Counted from the first letter of the stretch, positions 11,051 through 25,200 are shown. The stretch is 64,000 bases of DNA from Brasenia schreberi (GCA_036023115.1 JAYKKT010000059.1:8522001-8586000), one strand, 5' to 3'. The notes: a model not told the origin generated them from the letters alone. Program-made: numbers and translations.

Positions 11051-13131
11051 TTGTGTTTGAGGTTCCCTTCGAGAAGGTTTTAACAAAAGGTAAGAAGAAG
11101 AAAAGAGTTTTCTGTATCTCTTTATGCTATTTTTCACGCATACATCAAATCAACAAAATGCCCACCAAATCACTAAAAAACTCTTTGAATCCACTCCCTT
11201 TATCCCTTTTTCTCTTCTTCTTCCTTCCTTTTCTTCCTTTTTTATTAGATTCGAAGCACTCTGAGATGGTGGATGGTTCTTGAAGCGGGCTTCAAGTCAT
11301 GGATCACCGGAAAAATTATATGGGACAATCGATGGTAAGAGGAGAACCGGCCAAGGAAAGGAGAGAGAAGAGAGATTTTCAGACATCAAGGGAATCAATG
11401 TAATTTTTTAATTTTAGTAAGAGCACCCATTTGGCATTTACAGGGCCCTGCCTCCAATGGTACCCGTTAGGCACCCTCCTGGTGTTGTCTAGTGAGCATG
11501 TCCTTAAATGCGCACCTGTGCTCTCCCTCGCACAGTATGGTAGTACGATTGTAGGTGTTCACGATTGAGTTTGATTCGGTTCTAGTCTCAATCTTAACCC
11601 AAACCGGTGTTTATAGTTCCTAGTTTAAAGAACCGAGCCAAATCGTGGCATGATTAGAATCGAACCAAATTGAAAGAGACGGTTCTGAACCACAATTTAA
11701 CTTATTTTAAGATTTGACTAAATACTAAGTATTATGTCATCATATTAAATTTAATATGTATATGAGGTTATAAAACTCATATATATATATGTGTGTAAAA
11801 ACTTATAAACATCGTGATTTATATCTATAATTATATAAACTATATATACTCATAAACTTATTAAGATTTATATGTACATAAGCATATAAATTATATATAT
11901 ATATACCAATTTAGTTTAGTTCTTATGATTCGATTCCAACACTGGAATCGTGAATCGAACCGCCATTTTTTCCCATTAGAACCCAATTGGACTAAACCGC
12001 TCGACATTTAAAACAAAACCAGACGGCTGGTTTAGTGCAGTTCTGACAGTTTGCTTCGGGCCCAACAGTCCCTTGAAAACCCCTAGATACGACGCCCCTT
12101 GATGCAAACCTCCATTGGCGCACGCGATGTTCTCTTGGAAGCAGAGGCCGGTAAGAGTGTCCTACCGGTGAGCTAACACTCTGAGCGCAGGTATTTCTTT
12201 TATTAATTAATGTAAGCAATCATGTTTGTATGGGTCGAGAATTCAACTGCTGTTTTATCTGAAGGTTAACCAGGGCCACCGGTAGGACCATTGTCTAACA
12301 AACATGACTGGTTCGAGGAGGCCCGTGGTGCTGCATCCGCGTAGCTCATTTTGATAACTTTGCTAATGGAATCAAAATTGATACGTGCACATTCTTTTTA
12401 TTATTCATACAATCATTTTTTATCGTGATTAAGGTTTTACCCTTACTAAAATCCAAAAATTATCCTCGTGCTTTTGATCAAATTAACTCTCTCCCTCTTT
12501 CTCTTTAAGTGTTTTGATAAGAGGAAAAAAAGAGAAAGAGAGAAATGAGATGATTTAAAAAGGGTTAAGTGATTTAGAGATACTTCGTTGATTTGATGTA
12601 TTTTTATGGTTTATTTGATGTGTTGATTTTGTTTTTGGTTGGAATTAAAATAAAAAATAATATTAAGTTCCTTACTCGAGACGCATGAGAAAGATGTTGT
12701 TGCATCTTTTTCATTAGGAACACATGTCTGTGTCGTATTTCGAGTCACAAATTTGACAATGTTTTTTTATTTTTTTATTTTTTCATATATTTTTATTTTT
12801 TTATTCTTCTATTCTTGATTTTTCTTGTTATTTTTTTCTTCTTCATTTTTTATATTTTTTTGAAGAAATTAATAAAAATATACGTTATCTAGTTGGAAAG
12901 GAGGCAATATAAAAATATATATGAATAGTGAAAAGGGTGTGACAAAAGTAATTCCAAAGGAATCCCACTTTTCTCATCCCAATGGGTTTGGATATAAGTC
13001 CGACCCACTGACGGCCTGCACTGAGACAGATCCAAGGGTGAGAGTTCCCTCCAACTTGAGTATGAGGGAGCGTGGCGGGAAGGGTTGGGGTAGCAATAGC
13101 ATAGCAAGCGAGCAATCGAGAGAAGGTAAGG
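11051..13131. other. RAD9 upstream region
   Basis: Intergenic sequence between the Copia remnant and RAD9. It holds an AACCGG-rich, AT-cored repeat (11540-12010) and SINE-like A-box text near 12165 on the minus strand. A poly-T-rich stretch lies at 12760-12870. The 5'UTR and promoter of RAD9 probably lie within about 12900-13131. No TATA box could be assigned with confidence. Confidence 0.4.
11540..12010. repeat. hAT-like non-autonomous element (putative)
   Basis: GGTTC/GAACC motifs on both sides (GATTCGGTTC at about 11570, GAATCGAACC at about 11950) flank an AT-rich core with ATATATATAT runs. The layout matches the repeats at 3840 and 46545. Ends and target duplication are not resolved. Confidence 0.35.
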
Positions 13132-13239
13132 ATGGAGCTGTACGTCGGTAGCGGCAATGCCATAAAGACGATCGCTCGATGCATCACGTGCCTCGCTCGC
13201 ATAGGCAACGAGATCGTTATCGTCGCCAATCCTTCCGAG
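13132..13239 (+). CDS. RAD9: RAD9 exon 1
   Basis: 36 codons in phase 0. The ATG opens the clamp domain in the family way (MEL...GNAIKT). The donor is GAG|GTCTCT. Confidence 0.88.
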
Positions 13240-16200
13240 GTCTCTCTCTCATTCACATCACATGCTCTTTGTGTTGTATATCTTTATGGACTTGAGGAAT
13301 ATTTAGGGGGTTTTCACAATGAGTAGCGATACGTTTAGCATCTTGTGGTTTCAATGGATGTTGGTACAGTCATACAACGTAATTTTTTGGGAAATGGGGG
13401 TTGTAGAATAATATTCTGATTAGCTGTGGTGATGGTGGTACTTCTCGTTTGGGTTAAATTTGTTCTCATAATATATTGCATAAAATTCCCAGTTTTCATC
13501 ACCTTCTCTTCCTGATTTCATTACTCAAATGCTCGTTGAATGGGTTAGGTGTCAAGGGGGTTTACACTTAGTGATCCCAATTTGCTTGATCAAATCCTAT
13601 TTGTACTTGTGCTGCCTCTTTGACGTGTACTCCTCCTTTGACGTTGTCCTAGGAAATATTTAACACTTTAACTTTTTATTGATTTCTTCTTTTGGAATTT
13701 TTTATTTGGTAGCTACTTAACCTCACATATGTGTTTTTCTGAATCACCAATACTTATTAAATCATCAACGTAATAAGTAAGGTAGTGGTAAACCAATTAC
13801 CTTATATGAACAAAGAACGATCGAGTCAGACCTACAAAATCCATGCTTTTGAACCTCCAAATAAAAGCCACAAAACCATGACTGTGAAGCCTGCTTTAAC
13901 TATCAAATGGATCGTTTGGGATAGAATACATGGCACTGCATTCTACATAAAGTTTATGTTTATGAAAAACAAGTATTTTCACAGAAGTGGAGTCCAACCA
14001 TGAAAGATTGCATATGAGAGAAGCTTCTTTTATTGAAAAACAAGTATTTTCACATAAGTGGGTTTTTGACAGAAGCAGTACACGGGAATGGTTTTGATGA
14101 AGCAAATGGTCCCAATAGTTGTGTGTGGAGTATGGACACCATTTACCAAGGGTAGTATCTGCCAAAACCAAGGTAACAAATGGTCCCAATACTAAACATC
14201 GACTTTTAGTAATGGATTTGTAGGTAAAAAAGTGGACAAAGAAGAATAGAGTGCATAAAGCTATTCGGACGAGATGGTGGAACCTCAAATGTGAGAAAGC
14301 ACATATATTCCAATAAAAGTTCTTCAAGGAGATCCTTGGAATTATATATGTACTCCTTCTCATATGTGGAACAATATGGCTATACATATTAAGGAAGTAG
14401 CAAAAAGATTTGTTAGGTGTATCTAAAGGAGGCGTACCAGCACAAAAAGAAGATTGGTGGTGGAGTGAAGTGGTGTAAGATAAAATCAAGGCAAAGAAGG
14501 CATGTTACAAATTGCATTATGCTAAGAAGACTAGTGAAACTTTGAAGGCTTATAAGAAAGCAAGGAAAGAAGCGAAAAAGGCCCTTAGTGAAGCAAAAGC
14601 CAAAATTTGGGAAGATTTATATAAAAATCTTAACTAAAAAGGTGAAAGAGATATTTTTTAGGATAGATAAGGCTAGAGATAAAAAAACTAATGATCTTAC
14701 TTTTGTTAGATGCATCAAAGATGAGGATGATAAGATTCTAGTGGCGAATGATGATATCAAAAATAGATGAAAAAACTATTTCTATAAGCTTTTAATGAAA
14801 ATTCATATATTAATATTAGCTTAAGAGAGTTAGCCAAATCAGAAAAGTATATAACAACAACAACAACTAAGCCTTTTCCCATACTAGACGGGGTCGGCTA
14901 CATGGATTCTTTGTTTCCACAGATCCCTATCGTGTGCCATGTTAGCATTTAACTCCCAATACGCTAGATCATTCTTTATTGTTTCTTTCCAACACTTTTG
15001 TGGTCGTCCTCTACCTCTTTTAATACTTTCCAAATTTAATTTTTCTAACCTTCTTATGGGTTCTTCTTTTGATCTTCTTTCTATATGTCCAAACCATCTT
15101 AAAGGATGTTCTCTCATTTTATCCTCTAATTTGTTTCTAATAACCTCATTATGTATATGGTCTTTTCTTGTATGACCACTCATCCATCTCAACATCTTCA
15201 TTTCTATCACAGACATCTTTTGTACATGTTGATGATTAACTGCCCAACACTCGTAACCATAAAACATGGCAGGCCTAATTGCTGCTCTATAATATTTACC
15301 TTTTAATTTTAATGGTATCTTCTTATCACAAAGAATACTTGATGCTCCTCTCCATTTTAACCAACCAACATTAATTTTATCTATAATATCGCCATCAATT
15401 CTTCCATCCCTGAAAAATTAACCCTAGGTATTTAAAACTTTCCTTTTGGGGAATGCAATGTGTGCCAATTTTAATTTATATGTCCTTTGAAGTAACCAAA
15501 TGATCAAACTTATGTTCCAAAAAAGTATATAAATCGCAATTTCTATCGGCGTATTCAAAAGAATGACGTCAAAGATGCTCTTAAATATACGAAGGTTAGT
15601 AAATCTAAATGACCAGACAATATTCCTATAAAGTATGAAAAATTCTAGTTGAGATATGGCTCACTTAGCTCCCAAGACTATTTAATGAAATATGGAGAAC
15701 CCAAAAGATGCCCGAAGAATGGAGAGTGAGTACACTTATAACCATATATAAGAACAAGAGAGATATTTAGAATTGTTTGAATTATCGAGGTATTAAGTTA
15801 ATGAACCATACTAAGAAATTATGAGAAAGAATTATCGAATATAGGTTAAGACAAGTATCGAGTACAACAAAAAACCAATTCGGATTCATGCTTAATAGAT
15901 CTACTATTAAAGCGATTCACCTATTGAGACGTCTTATGGAAACATTTTACAGCAAAAATGAACCTTCACATTATATTTATTGGTCTAGAAAAAACTTATG
16001 ATAGGGTGTGAAGAGATGTTTTTTGGAGAACCTTGGAAAAAAGAGGTATCTGATTGATATATATAAATATTATAAGAGACATGTACGATGGTGCAAAAAC
16101 TTGTGTGAGGACTCATGAAGGAATAACATACTCCTTTGAAGTTAATATTGGGTTACATTAGGGATCAACTTTAAGTTTATATATATTTTTATATTGGTCA

Positions 16201-19200
16201 TTGATGAGTTAACAAAACATATTGATAATGAAGTACCTTGGTGTATGTCATTTACAAATGATATTATGTTAATAGATGAGTGTAAGGACTATGGGGAGAA
16301 ACCTATGTTGCATGGATATGGGTACAATACTCGGTATGAGTACGGTATGGGTACGGGATACATAATTTTAAAAAAACTAAGGTACGGGTACATCACTATT
16401 AAAAAATATAATAAAAAGATAAATGTACATAAATAAATATACATAATTATATATAGTAAGCTTGTCTTCTGTTGGTGCTGTAGTGATAATGCCTACATTT
16501 TAAAGAGTTGTGTTGCAATGATAATGCAATTATGAATTATGCAAATTTACCAACTACATTTTGTCATGCATTTGTTGGTAAGCTTGTCTTCTACTTTACC
16601 ACCTCATAAGGATGAGACAAACTGATCATTTATTGTGATTTAACCAATTTGCGTTGGTGAGTCCCCAAAAAGAAAAAGGCAAAGGAAAAATTGCAACTCA
16701 CATAAACACACATCACTTAGTCATAAGAATAAAATTGAACAAAAATGTGTTCTTTGCGAAAAGGCAGATATAAGCAGTGTTATCTGTATCGTACGATACG
16801 GGTGATACGCCCCAAATTAAAAAAAAAAAATTTTCAAAAAAAAAAATTTTAAATTTTTTTTGGAAGGTTTGTGGCCTCTCTTCTCTTCTTTCTAAGGCAT
16901 CCTTCGATATGCTTGTTTGAGATTACAAAATGCGTGTAACATGTAAATTTCTTTAGAGAGAAGCTTAACTAACCAAATTGCCAAATAAACAATATGCCCG
17001 TATATGAAGAAATATTCATCATATAATGCATGTACCAACCAAATTTATGTATCAAATATAAATAATCGCCTATTTGTTGACAGTATTCAAACTGTTGCCA
17101 AATAGGTTTGCTAAAAAAAGCTTAACTAACCAAATACAAATTCTTCAATCTCAATCCACATTCATCGTGACCTGAATCGAGCTCGCTGTTGCATTAGAAG
17201 GCTGAACCCAAGCAGCTCATATATATATATAAAGATCATTTTTGATATTTTGGCTTATTTTCAATTAATGTTTCTTGAATAGTATACGTGTAATTTTAAA
17301 ATTTATAATTTTTTTTAAAAGATAATATTATTATATTAATGTCTACACTATAAACTCTTAGGAATTCATGAAGATGTTTCACTAGATTTTTAAAGCAGTC
17401 GAAGGATGTCTTAGAGAGAAGTGCAGAGAGGCAAAGAGAGGCCAGAAACCTTAAAAAAAATTAATTTTTTTTTGAATTTTAAAAAATAAAAAATTGGGCA
17501 TAGATACGCCCGTATCGTGGAGCCCAGCGATACCCGATATGATATGCGTCAGACAACACTGGATATAAGTACCATATGCTGCTTATTATGAAGCAGAAAA
17601 GATAGAATGGATATTACCAATAACCAGATAGAACAATGCGAAAGTCATGGAGGTAACCAAAGAATAATAGTGGCTGAAATGCATAAACAACTCATCATGA
17701 TTCAAAAATATACTCCAAGATTTAATATGCAAGGCGCATGCATGCAGATGATAACCTCAAACAATAACAAAAGTGCTTCACCGGACTCCCGATATATGAT
17801 CAATGTTCTTTCTAAACATGGACTATTAACAAAAAGAAGCAACATATTACGTGATGACCAGGATATGCAAAATGATGTGAATAGGAGAACAGATTGGTTT
17901 AAGGTCCACCTATTTATGATTGATCGTACACGAACCCGTCCGCTGACTTGATAGCCACCCCTTCTGCTCTAGTGAGCTCGGATTTGGTTATTGGTCCAAA
18001 ACCAATAGTCATAAAGAACCGAGCTTGGGAGGCCCATGCGAACCGACCTACGACGAGTAGCTTGGGGGAGTATCCCTACTTAATCAAACGAGGGGTTTAC
18101 GAACACAACTGATTAGAAATCCTACCGGCAAACGAAGGAAGACGCGACCAAACACGGACGCTTCCCCCCACGAAGAAAAGCAGAAGGAAGTGCAAGTCTC
18201 CAGAGGGATGGCTGGGCCTGTTGCCTCTCAGCCTATCAAGTCTCTCAATACCGATCTCGGTCGCCGACGCTTCGTGGTACTCTCTTAGTTTGCTTTGTGG
18301 TGTTGAGTTTGTCCTCTATGCCCATTGTGTTTGTTTTGTGGTTTGATATCTCGATTTTCTTCGTCTTTTTCTTTCAGTTCAAGACCTTTCAAAGCATTGA
18401 GGACATGGACATCAATGTCTTCTGTAGCCTTGAGCTGGTAAAGCCAAAGCTGGCACAAGGATCAACTTTCTTCAAGGATGCCCTCATCTATTGGTGGGTA
18501 AGTGGTTTGTGGTATCTGTATGTACCATACATACCCGTACTCGATACATACCAGATACAAGTACATCGTCCATGTTGACGTACCCGTGCAAAATAGGGAG
18601 AAACGTTAGAAAGTAAAGACTTCCAACTTAGTAGAATAAAGACAAATTATATGGAATGTAAGTTTGACCGTTTGGGTACTTCATAAAAATTAAGATTGAC
18701 ACACATTGCATCCCTCACTAGGAAAGCTTTAAATACCAAGGGTTAATTTTTCAAAGTGATGGAAAAATTGATGGAGATGTTATGCATAGAATTAATGTTG
18801 GTTGGTTAAAATGGAGAGGGGCATCAAGTATTCTTTGTGATAAGAAGATATCATTAAAGTTAGAAGGTAAATATTATAGAACAACAATTAAACTTTCAAT
18901 GTTTTATGGTTCTCAGTATTGCAATTAATTATCAACATGGCAAAAGATTCCATAGCAGAAATGAAGATGTTGAGATGGATGAGTGATCACGCAAGAAAAG
19001 ACCATATACATAATAAGGTTATTAGAAACCAATTGGGAGTAGCACCAACAAAGGATAAAATAAAGGAAAATCGTTTTAAGATGGTTTGGACATGTAGAAA
19101 GACAACCAAAGGACGCTCCCGTAAGAAGATATGAAAAATTAGATTGTGAAAATGTTAAAAGAGGAAGAGGACGACCACAAAAGTGTTGGAAAGAAACTAT

Positions 19201-22200
19201 AAAGAATGATCTAGTTTATATTGGGTTAACTGCTAGCATGACACATGATAGGGCTATGTGAAAACAAAGAATTCATGTTGCCGACCCCATCTACTATGTG
19301 AAAAGTCTTAGTTGTTGTTGTTGTTGTTGTAGTGTCTGCCAAAACCATGACCTAGGTACATGATTGATTGGACATAAACTGGGACGAGATATTTTTAAAA
19401 TCACGATGACACATTGAGCACATTCTATTTTGGTGGAGCTTGCAACTCAAAACCACAATCTCAATAATAGTGATTGATCTATCCTTGGGAAGGTCTATGC
19501 ATTTAGATCTCTTTCTGGAGGTCTCAACGTAATAAGGCATTCCTGAATCTCATTGATACAGATGCTGTCATGACCTGCAATTGCGCACCAAATGACAATA
19601 TCACCTTGGTAGTGCTAGTCTAATGCTGAAATGAATGCTTTTTCGTGGTCCATTCTATATTCCTGTGACCTCTTTTGTCATTAGCCCCATCTTAAATCTT
19701 TCGTATAGGTGCCATTTATGTAGTTGACTCACTTGTTCAACTTTTCAATGGGCAGGTTCTCTGCCACTTCTATATATTAACTCATGCAGTGAGCTTATCT
19801 CCTTCATGGTTTTACAGTCTACCCAATGTTTATCTTTCCTTTAACTCTTTCCACCAAGTTGGTTCAAGTTGTTTCTACATGTTATTTTGAAAACTTGTTG
19901 TTTTACATTAAGGGCATGTTGTTGTACCTTGTGATTCCTGAACTTTCACATACAACTTCCACTTTCACAAGTAAAAACAGTAATTATGATTCTTGAGCTC
20001 CACTTGAGAGTGTTGAACCGTCAAAGGCTGATGTAGATCACAAGAGAGGGGCTGTGGTATAAAATCACAACTTCAAAAATTACAGGTGTGATGGGCTAAG
20101 TCACACAGACACTTGTAGGAGGTGGAGTGTCGACCCCAACACGGGTGCGACACTGACACCGACACCGTGTTGGTGCGACATGGATAGCAAAAAAAAAAAA
20201 AAATCATTTTTTAAGGTAACTCACGGTTTTGCCGTCTATAGTGTGTTTATCTTGGAGAACCCGATCGAGGGAGGGATCCGCAAAAACGACGAAATCAAAG
20301 CCTCTTAGTTGACTCGTGACCTTATCTCCCATGATAACCACCTGAGTTACCTCACCATAGTTTCCAAAATGCTCCTTGAGCTTGTTTTCCGTCATCTCCC
20401 ATGAAACTCCACCGATGAACGGAGGAAAATATCTCAACGCGGACCTTCTTCACTTCCTTTTGTATGGATATTCGATACTTCCAAATCTGGCACCGACTTT
20501 GAAGTTCGGGTCTTTTTAGATAAATAGGTCCGGATCTGTGAAGATTGAGTAGTTGTTTACCGTTTATGTGTTTTGCTTTAATATAAAGTTGTGTACTTGC
20601 TATTGTCAAATACTTATGTTAATTGATGTCTCACTTGTTTTGGCATGAATATTATATATAATATATAATATTATATACCCTAGCCGTGTCGCGGTACCCA
20701 AAATTTTTGAAATTTACCGTATCCTGCACCCGTGTTTGCACCCACAGCCGCACCCGCACCCGTGTGACATAGGTGATGGGTGACCACACCTGTGATAAAA
20801 AAAAATGTACCCTTAACTCCTAACATACCCACCATACTATTAGACAATGTTGTGAATATCGTACTGACAATGTCATAATCATTTTGTATCATAGAGTACT
20901 ATATGATATTTATTCTACTATTAAATAAATAAAACTACTCTAGAGAAAACAAATTGCTCTTTCAAACAGCTGCTTCAAAAGGTCAATGTAAAAAATCTGT
21001 TTTAAAAAGCCAGTTTTGAAGGAGCTATTTGAGAAAGTTGTTTCAATTTTCAAAAGCTGCATTGATTACACGTTGTTTTTCCGGAAATTGCATGGATTAA
21101 AGAAGCTGACATGGTCTTCCTTCTGAAAAGGTGTTGATTTCAATAAACTGAATTGATTAAGTATGCTGTTTAAGAAATACTATAAGTAAACAAAAAAACG
21201 ATAATACCATGTGGCACACACAAACTGATGTAGGTATCCAAATCGTTAAGATTTAAGTACGGATTTATCATATCAGAAACAATACAGCTTTTATAAGTTG
21301 ATAACATCACTATTAGACGTTGAATTCCATCCAACCTTCTCTCTGTTTTCAGGTTTATCTGACTATGCTTGGTTGTTGTACACATGCTGCAATTTTCTAT
21401 GTATGCACAATCATCCCTATAATATTGCCCAACCAAGGTCCATCATCGGATATGGTACTAGAAACCCATGCAAGGTACATCATCTTGATAACATCGCTAT
21501 TTAGTTTAGTATGCTGTTAGTTACCTCAATGCAAGGTCCATCATCCGATATGGTTAGGTCTTGTGCTATGGAGAGTGAGGCATGGTACTATAAACTCATT
21601 CAAGTCCTCTGAATAAATGAAGTAATACTGAGATACTGTCATCAGTTCAAAGGAATTTTTTGTTATCCTTGTGCTTTGCTTATATCTTAAAATTTATAAT
21701 GTTCTGGAACACACACACACTCTCATCCCCGAATCTCTCTGTTGATACAGACTTATGTATGTACATATGTACGTATATATGTATATCTATGCTGAAACAC
21801 ATGAAAAATATTGCTGTAGTGATTAATTTAAATGATGGTTGAATTTCATTAAGAATGAAAGTTGATACTAGAAAGTGTACATTAAAGCTTGTATCATTAT
21901 TCAAACGTTTTGTTTGATTCAGATTTATGCTTAATATAGCAAACTTCTTTAAAATTTAATTCACTGGATTGAATTTTGTGCTCAATCTTCAGCTGATAAC
22001 CATAATTCTTCTTGCAGTTTGTTCTCATCACTCTTAATTCTTCTCGATCAGCTTATCTCTCCATAACCTTCAAATCTGACTTCTTTGAGAAGTATACAAT
22101 TTTTGGAACCCAAGCACAATGTAGCGTACTTTTGAAGGTACTCTAATGATCTAATCCCACTTGATTGTCTGTCTTCTTGTTTCCTAACAGCTACTACTGT

Positions 22201-25200
22201 AACTGTAGGCTTTATGTGCTATTCTTAGGACATCTCCTGCCAGTATAGATCGTTTATCTATGCGTTTGCCTGATTCAGAGGCAACAAAGTTGCAGTGCAC
22301 AGTAGATTGCATCAATGGTTTGTTAAGATTTCCCACTTTCCCTTGCTTCAATGACAAATGCATGAGCACTATGCCACATACGAATGCATATTTTGTCATG
22401 CATAGTTGTCATCTCTCGTAGGATGCTCGACATTAATGTTGTTGCAGGTCTGAGGAAGACCTACTGGATAAATTGCAATGCCCAACCTGATATTCAGCAT
22501 CTGAATCTAGATAAAAAGAAATTTCCAAGTCATTTTATTGTAAAAGCTCGCGAGTTCAACCGATTGCTAGCTAATTTCCAAGCATCTCTTCAAGAAATAA
22601 CAGTTATTGCAACTGAAATATTGCCTGTATCATCTGATACTCCTGATGGCATTGGAGGAAAGGCAGTTGAGTTGCGAAGTTATATAGATCCAACCAAAGG
22701 TAATTTGGTCGTTATCTTTTTGCCTTGTCTGTGTTATGTTGCTTTGTTCAGGCTTGAAATCACATGCTTTTGTTTACTACAGAGAATGCCGATGCATCCT
22801 TGCACACTCAGCTCTGGATAGATCCTGCTGAAGAGTTTTTGCAATACATTCACAGAGGAGATCCAGTTGATGTCACCTTTAGCATGAAAGAATTAAAGGC
22901 ATTATGACATGTTTGTTTGTGCTTTTATTGATCCATCCACATTTCCTTTGGTTCTGCAATGTTATTAACATTCTACAGTATTGAATTAAAATAATACTGA
23001 TCTCCTAGGTCTTCATGTCTTTGTCTTGTTGTTTGCCACTTTGCCTACAGTAGCCTTTTTCTCATCTCTTCTAGAAAACATCCTTACTTTGGGCTAGCTA
23101 TGACAAAATCATGTATGTCAAATTCAAATTCTTTATGAAGATTAACAGAAGATTGCAATTGTACGAATATCATTTGATCCAACATCTGTGAATTTGGTGA
23201 TCGAGAAAAGTAGAGATGATCCAGAAAGAAATAAAAGTTAGTGACAAACCATAGAAATAGTATCACAAAATGCATGGACATTGATATTATAAAAGGACTT
23301 TTTAGTAAAAGATGCTAAAACCAATCAATTTCAAATGCTTCCACCATTTCTTGTTGGGAAATGATTGCCTACATTTAAGGCATCCTTTTCATGTTTGCAG
23401 AATTGTTGGTCCCATCCTTCATAGAAATCAGTTACCTCACCGAGTATGCAATTATGGTGTAAAATGATTGTCTTCAATTTAGAGTGATCTAGAGATTGTT
23501 ACTCATAAACATTCGGTGGTTAGATGCTGCAGATGGACTAAGCTCTGACAAGGTAAAAATGTGATGATAAGCTAGATAATTGTTTTTCATTTTTAAACCT
23601 GGTAAAGCCAAGGGATTTGTGGGACCACGAAAGTGGAATAATGATTTCATTAGGGGTCATTGATTGACCTAGAATCATAAACCAAGTGGAAAGCCCTTGT
23701 AAGTGTTCAAGCTTATAAATGAATCAACTCTCATCAAGGGATGAGAGTGGACAACATGCAAATTGGGACAGTTTCTGTGATTCTTCATTTATGTTAATTC
23801 TGTTTTATCCTTTTCTTAATTTCTGCTTTATGTTTTTAAAGGTAGTTTTAAATAAGCCTCATTAATGGCACTTAGGTAAATTAGTTCATTGTATTGCTGA
23901 TATTTAAGGGAGTGAAATTTGTTAATGAGAAAGAAAGAGGACAAGGAACCAGATTGGTTTTTGAGGAAAGCTATCAATTATTAAACAAAGTCAGTCACAA
24001 CCAGATGAAGATAATGCAGATTTTGAGAGATGGTCCAAGGATGATCCTGGGTAAGCTCCTGGCTTTTTCAATCAATGAATCAGTCTATTAGCAAAACTTT
24101 TATGTATATGGAATCGGCTGCAGAAATTTGGATTGCAGTTGAAGAATATTTGAGGCAAAGAAATATCGCTAAAGAGTGAGATAATCGAGAAAATAAGGAG
24201 ATGTCGTCAAGGAACCAGATTGGTGAGTATTACGAAGAATTACGGGCTAAGGCACACAAACACTTCTAAGAGGTTGAGTGTCGACCTCGACACGGATGCA
24301 ACACCGACACCGACACCGACACCGTGTCGGTGCGGCATGGCAAAAAAAAGCAAAATTTTTTTTAACTCATTGTTCTGTCGTCTATGGTGTGTTTATCTTG
24401 GAGAACCTGATCGAGGAGGGAGGGATCCGCAAAGACAACGAAATCGAAACCTCTTAGTCGACTCGTGACCTTATCTCCCATGATAACCACCTGAGTTACC
24501 TCACCATAGTTTTCAAAATGCTCCTTCAGCTTGTCTTCCGCCATCTCCCATGAAACTCCACCGATGAACAGAGGAAAATATCTCAACGTGAACCTTCTTC
24601 ACTTCCTTTTGTGTGGATATTTCATGCTTCCAAATCTGGCACCAACTTTGAAGTTCGGGTCTTTTTAGATAAATGGGTTTGGATCCGTGAAGATTGATTT
24701 GTGTATTATAATGAAATTAGTAGTTTACCATTTATGTGTTTTGCTTTAATATAAAGTTGTGTACTTGCTATTGTCATATACTTATGTTAATTGATGTCTC
24801 ACTTGTTCTAGCTTGAATATTATATATAATATATAATATTATATACCCTAGCTGTGTTGCTGCACCCAAAATTTTTGAAATTTATCATATCCCGCACCCG
24901 CATTCATGTGACATAAATTACGGGAATTGTAGAACGAACAAAGATATTTAAGAGAAAACAAATGTAGTCACTGTGTAAAAGAGAGAACAACAAATTGTGA
25001 CATTTGAAAGGTATTTGACCTACTGTGGGAAATCTCACCTGAATATGAATAAATCAAGTTGAATATTCTCAGCAAGGAAGAATTCCCCTCACTAGGAACA
25101 ATTTATTCCCTCTTATTAAGAGAGGAAGATCAGAAAAATTTAAAAAAAGAGGAACAAATTCAAGCTGAAAAATCTGCATTTGCTGGTAGAGGTAACATGA

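Larger units (their letters stand above)
16303..18595 (+). mobile_element. Pack-type DNA transposon carrying UTP20 exons
   Basis: Interrupts the RTE exactly, with a 9-bp duplication GGGAGAAAC at 16294-16302 and 18596-18604. The ends are imperfect inverted repeats (TATGTTGCATGG against TATTTTGCACGG), with GGTACGGGTAC-like motifs near both ends. The 9-bp duplication points to a Mutator-like element, and no transposase is present. The interior holds a later hAT (16775-17561) and a captured gene 5' end (18208-18497). Confidence 0.65.
14171..19328 (+). mobile_element. RTE in RAD9 intron 1, host of nested elements
   Basis: A 5'-truncated RTE whose ends are fixed by a 19-bp target duplication: GTAGTATCTGCCAAAACCA at 14152-14170 and GTAGTGTCTGCCAAAACCA at 19329-19347 (one mismatch). 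Its own sequence lies at 14171-14853, 15521-16302 and 18596-19328 and ends in a TTG repeat. It covers the end of the endonuclease, the linker with WWWSE, the reverse transcriptase and the C-terminus, all with stops. Two elements inserted into it later (14854-15520 and 16303-18595). Confidence 0.85.

Noticed and set aside
12885..13256. Long minus-strand open frame (123 codons) overlapping RAD9 exon 1
   Set aside because: It is antisense to the well-supported RAD9 first exon and leader, has no recognisable motifs, and its composition reflects the exon.
13896..14489. 197-codon minus-strand open frame in RAD9 intron 1
   Set aside because: It is antisense to the RTE endonuclease-linker text at 14171-14853 and unique intron sequence, and shows no protein family marks.
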